A stretch of DNA of 8,356 bases from Gemmatimonadota bacterium (GTDB taxonomy: Bacteria > Gemmatimonadota > Gemmatimonadetes > Gemmatimonadales > GWC2-71-9). Position numbers and translations under genes: made by a program. The notes under the pieces are model-generated. The model ran no database searches and was not told where the DNA came from. It saw nothing but the letters and a program-made list of their open reading frames with translations. Shown piece after piece: positions 5,942 to 8,356 of the stretch (positions are counted from its first letter, which is position 1; each line of letters opens with the position of its first letter). Location of the stretch: the NCBI GenBank assembly GCA_003221825.1, contig QHUE01000204.1, forward strand, positions 1 through 8,356. Direction: 5' to 3'.

Positions 5942-7623
5942 CCGCCACCGCCACCAAAGTCCCCTCCGACATCGCCATCGCCCAGTCTGCCAGGCTCCGG
6001 CCGATTCGCGATGTCGCCGCGGAGCTGGGGCTGTCCGATGACAAGCTGGAGCTGTACGGCAAGTACAAGGCGAAGATCTCGCTGCACGCGCTGGCGGCCC
6101 GGCCGGCCAAAGGCCGGCTCGTCCTCGTCACGGGGATCAATCCCACGCCGGCGGGAGAAGGCAAGTCCACCGTCACCGTCGGCGTGACGCAGGCGCTTCG
6201 GAAGCTCGGCAAGAACGCGATCCTCGCGATGCGCGAACCGTCGCTCGGCCCCGTCTTCGGCGTCAAAGGTGGCGCGGCGGGCGGCGGGTACGCGCAGGTC
6301 GTGCCGATGGAGGACATCAACCTCCATTTCACGGGCGATTTCCACGCGATCGCGAGCGCGCACAACCTGCTGTCCGCCATGCTCGATGCGCATCTCCATC
6401 ACGGCAATGCGCTCGGCCTCGATGTGCGCCGCGTGATCTGGCCGCGCACGATCGACATGAACGACCGGGCGCTGCGCAACATCATCGTGGGGTTGGGCGG
6501 CCTGTCCGGCGGGCCGATGCGGGAAGAGCGCTTCGTCATCATACCCGGCTCGGAGATCATGGCGATCCTGGCGCTGGCCACGGGGATCGGGGATCTGGAA
6601 GAACGCATCGCGCGCGTCATCGTCGGCCTCCGCCCAGACAAGACCGCCGTGCGCGCCAGCGATCTCAAGGCGCAGGGCGCCATGACGCTGCTCCTCAAGG
6701 ACGCGATCAATCCGAACTTGGTGCAGACGCTCGAAGGCGGTCCCGCCTTGGTCCATTGCGGCCCGTTCGGCAACATCGCGCACGGGTGCAACTCCGTCGT
6801 GGCGACCAAACTGGGCCTCGCGCTGAGCGATATCGTCCTGACCGAGGCGGGTTTCGGCGCCGACCTCGGCGCCGAGAAGTTCTTCGACATCAAGTGCCGG
6901 TTCGCGGGGCTCAAGCCGGAGGCCGCGATCATCGTTGCGACCGTCCGTGCGCTGAAGATGCACGGCGGGGTGAAGAAGGAGCGCCTGGGAACGGCGGACC
7001 CCGCTGCGGTGCAGCGGGGTGCTGAAAACCTGCGCCGCCACGTCCGTAACGTGAAGAAGTTCGGAGTTCCGGCGCTCGTCGCGCTCAATCGCTTCATCAC
7101 CGACACAGACGACGAAGTCGAAGCGATCCGGGTCGTCGGCGCCGCGGAGGGCGTCGACGTCGTCCGCTGCGACGTTTGGGAGAAGGGCGGGGAAGGGGGC
7201 GTGGCCGTCGCGGAGTCGCTGTTGGGCCTGCTCAAAACGAGCAAGGCGACGTTCAAGCCGCTGTACGACGAGCGCCGGCCGATTCGCGAGAAGATCGAGA
7301 CGATAGCGCGCGAGATCTATGGAGCCGGCAATGTGTCGTTCGCCCCGGCCGCCGAGCGCGCGCTCGAGCTGTTGCCGAAGCTCGGGCTCGGCGAGACGCC
7401 GGTATGCATGGCCAAGACGCAGTACTCCTTCTCCGATGACCCCACGCAGCTCGGCGCGCCGAGCGGCTTCACGTTGCACGTCCGCGACATTCTGCCCTCC
7501 GCCGGCGCGGGCTTCATCGTGGCGCTGTCGGGCGACATCATGACCATGCCGGGACTCGGCAAGAGCCCCGCCGCCGAGCGGATCCGGCTCCTTCCTGACG
7601 GCACGATCGAGGGACTGTTCTGA
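5938..7623 (+). CDS. fhs: Formate-tetrahydrofolate ligase
   Basis: This enzyme joins formate to tetrahydrofolate using ATP, giving 10-formyl-THF for purines, fMet-tRNA and other one-carbon reactions. The 561-residue length is normal. Motifs seen: SDIAIAQSARLRPI near the N-terminus, the P-loop-like TPAGEGKST (70-78), EPSLGPVFGVKGGAAGGGYA (100-119), PMEDINLHFTGD (123-134), LVHCGPFGNIAHGCNSV (271-287), GFGADLGAEKFFDIKCR (305-321), and the end DIMTMPGLGKSPAAERI. No truncation or missing block is apparent. ATG 5938 forms an ATGA overlap with the tatD stop and fits the family N-terminus; a longer frame upstream lies inside tatD and is not family-like. No clear Shine-Dalgarno precedes it. The usual partner genes folD or fchA are not in the window. 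The formyl group links loosely with IF-2, which uses fMet-tRNA, but that is only context. Confidence 0.97.
   Translation: MTATATKVPSDIAIAQSARLRPIRDVAAELGLSDDKLELYGKYKAKISLHALAARPAKGRLVLVTGINPTPAGEGKSTVTVGVTQALRKLGKNAILAMREPSLGPVFGVKGGAAGGGYAQVVPMEDINLHFTGDFHAIASAHNLLSAMLDAHLHHGNALGLDVRRVIWPRTIDMNDRALRNIIVGLGGLSGGPMREERFVIIPGSEIMAILALATGIGDLEERIARVIVGLRPDKTAVRASDLKAQGAMTLLLKDAINPNLVQTLEGGPALVHCGPFGNIAHGCNSVVATKLGLALSDIVLTEAGFGADLGAEKFFDIKCRFAGLKPEAAIIVATVRALKMHGGVKKERLGTADPAAVQRGAENLRRHVRNVKKFGVPALVALNRFITDTDDEVEAIRVVGAAEGVDVVRCDVWEKGGEGGVAVAESLLGLLKTSKATFKPLYDERRPIREKIETIAREIYGAGNVSFAPAAERALELLPKLGLGETPVCMAKTQYSFSDDPTQLGAPSGFTLHVRDILPSAGAGFIVALSGDIMTMPGLGKSPAAERIRLLPDGTIEGLF
6998..7020. other. 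Perfect 10-bp inverted repeat inside fhs
   Basis: Arms ACCCCGCTGC (6998-7007) and GCAGCGGGGT (7011-7020) pair perfectly around a GGT loop. On RNA this would be a very stable hairpin inside the fhs message. The following bases are GCTGAAAACC, without a U run, so it is not an intrinsic terminator. It codes DPAAVQRG on the surface-like part of the protein and may simply reflect GC-rich codon use. Confidence 0.6.
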
Positions 7624-8009
7624 TGCGTACTATCGCCACCGCCGACGCGCCGAAAGCCATTGGACCCTACAGTCAGGCCATCGCGCTCGACCGCCTGGTC
7701 TTCACGGCGGGGCAGGTCGCGCTCGATCCGAAGAGCGGCGAGCTCGTCGGCCGCACGACGGGGGAGCAAACCGAACAGGTGTTGGCGAATCTGCGGGCCG
7801 TGCTGTCCGCGGCTGGAACGTCGTTCGCGAACGTCGTGAAGACGACGGTCTATCTGGCGGACATGGCGGATTTTGCACAGATGAACGAGGTGTACGCGAA
7901 GCACTTCGCCTCGCACAAGCCGGCACGATCCACCGTGCAGGCGGCCGGGCTTCCCAAGGGGGCGCGGGTCGAGATCGACGTCATCGCCGTCACGTCTCGG
8001 CACGCCTGA
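7623..8009 (+). CDS. ridA: RidA family reactive enamine/imine deaminase
   Basis: RidA (YjgF/YER057c/UK114 family) is a small cytoplasmic protein, usually a trimer, that hydrolyses reactive enamines and imines such as 2-aminoacrylate, which arise when PLP enzymes act on serine or threonine, and so protects PLP enzymes. The 128-residue protein has IGPYSQAI (13-20), VFTAGQVALDP (26-36), the Arg102 in PARSTVQ that binds the substrate carboxylate, and LPKGARVEIDVIAV with Glu117. These are the residues that mark the catalytically active RidA subgroup. ATG 7623 overlaps the fhs stop (TGATG), with GAGGGA at 7609-7614 and an 8-base spacer, a good ribosome binding site. The stop overlaps the next ATG at 8009. 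Confidence 0.95.
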   Translation: MRTIATADAPKAIGPYSQAIALDRLVFTAGQVALDPKSGELVGRTTGEQTEQVLANLRAVLSAAGTSFANVVKTTVYLADMADFAQMNEVYAKHFASHKPARSTVQAAGLPKGARVEIDVIAVTSRHA

Positions 8010-8356
8010 TGTGGCGCGTGGCCGGTTTGGTCGGCCTGGTGTACCTGGCGACGATCCGGCCGGGGCAGCGTTGGGGCGACGACTTCGCGCAGTACGTTCA
8101 CCATGCCCGCAACATCGCCACAGGCGTGGCGTACGCCGAGACCGGCTATATCTACAATCCGCACAACCCTTCGATCGGTCCGCGGACGTACCCACCCGGC
8201 TTCCCGCTGCTGCTCGCCCCCGTCGTCAAGGTCTTCGGTCTCGACTTTCGTCCTATGAAGGTTCTGGTTGTCGTCTGCTTCGTCGGCGCATTGCTCCTGA
8301 TGCCGCGAGTATTCCGGCGCGATCTTCCAAAGCCGTATCTGATCGCGCTCATCCTC
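8009..8356 (+). CDS. Membrane protein resembling GT-C (ArnT/PMT-like) glycosyltransferase, N-terminal part
   Basis: An open frame of 116 codons runs from ATG 8009, which overlaps the ridA stop (TGATG), to the window edge. The visible part has a short first hydrophobic helix (about 3-16), then an outside-type loop with WGDDFAQYVHHARNIATG (22-39), YIYNP (47-51), GPRTYPPGFPLLLAPV (57-72), a second helix (about 84-98), a basic cytoplasmic-like stretch (RVFRRD) and the start of a third helix. An acidic pair soon after helix 1 followed by a YPPGFPLLLA-type segment is common in polyprenyl-phosphate-sugar dependent glycosyltransferases (GT39/GT83-like). Substrate cannot be said. Most of the protein lies outside the window, so the family call is moderate. 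No Shine-Dalgarno is obvious; coupling to ridA is likely. Confidence 0.7.
   Translation, partial: MWRVAGLVGLVYLATIRPGQRWGDDFAQYVHHARNIATGVAYAETGYIYNPHNPSIGPRTYPPGFPLLLAPVVKVFGLDFRPMKVLVVVCFVGALLLMPRVFRRDLPKPYLIALIL

Noticed and set aside
6102..6118. 7-bp inverted repeat GCCGGCC-AAA-GGCCGGC in fhs, and a similar 7-bp one at 2403-2420 in ribF
   Set aside because: Short GC-only stems are expected by chance in this composition; neither has a U run or sits at a gene boundary.
5437..7479. Long minus-strand open frame of 680 codons opposite tatD and fhs
   Set aside because: No recognisable domain, and it spans two clear + strand genes; a GC-driven shadow.

Overview
The window is a gene-dense, GC-rich bacterial stretch. 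All nine genes lie on the + strand and are packed head to tail: the largest gap between them is 9 bases, and most neighbours overlap by 1 to 7 bases. No tRNA, rRNA, CRISPR array, insertion sequence, recognisable terminator or true intergenic promoter region is visible. The layout looks like the middle of one long operon. The order infB - ylxP (DUF503) - rbfA - truB - ribF followed by a fused secDF suggests a GC-rich Gram-negative lineage. I lean towards Gemmatimonadota or a relative, but that is an impression from protein style and gene order, not a computed placement.

Bases 1-1773 form the translation and ribosome-maturation block. It holds the 3' end of infB (initiation factor 2), the small DUF503/YlxP protein, the 30S maturation factor RbfA and the tRNA pseudouridine-55 synthase TruB. 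Bases 1773-2669 encode RibF, the bifunctional enzyme that makes FMN and FAD. Bases 2679-5150 encode a single-chain SecDF, the proton-driven helper of the Sec translocon. Bases 5144-5941 encode a TatD-family metal-dependent hydrolase. Bases 5938-7623 encode formate-tetrahydrofolate ligase, 7623-8009 encode RidA (enamine/imine deaminase), and from 8009 to the window end lies the start of a multi-pass membrane protein resembling GT-C glycosyltransferases.

The genes are mostly core housekeeping, and I see no new defence or mobile system. Three points merit attention. (1) truB has its conserved N-terminus in frame only if translation starts at a CTG that overlaps the rbfA stop and has a very good Shine-Dalgarno sequence. 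(2) The tatD reading frame contains the metal-binding HxH motif, but its only plausible start that keeps this motif is an ACG inside the end of secDF. (3) The SecDF fusion appears to lack the first transmembrane helix and the GIDFTGG-type motif of the SecF half. This gives 11 rather than 12 predicted helices and a topology problem: either a real lineage feature, an in-frame deletion or an assembly error.
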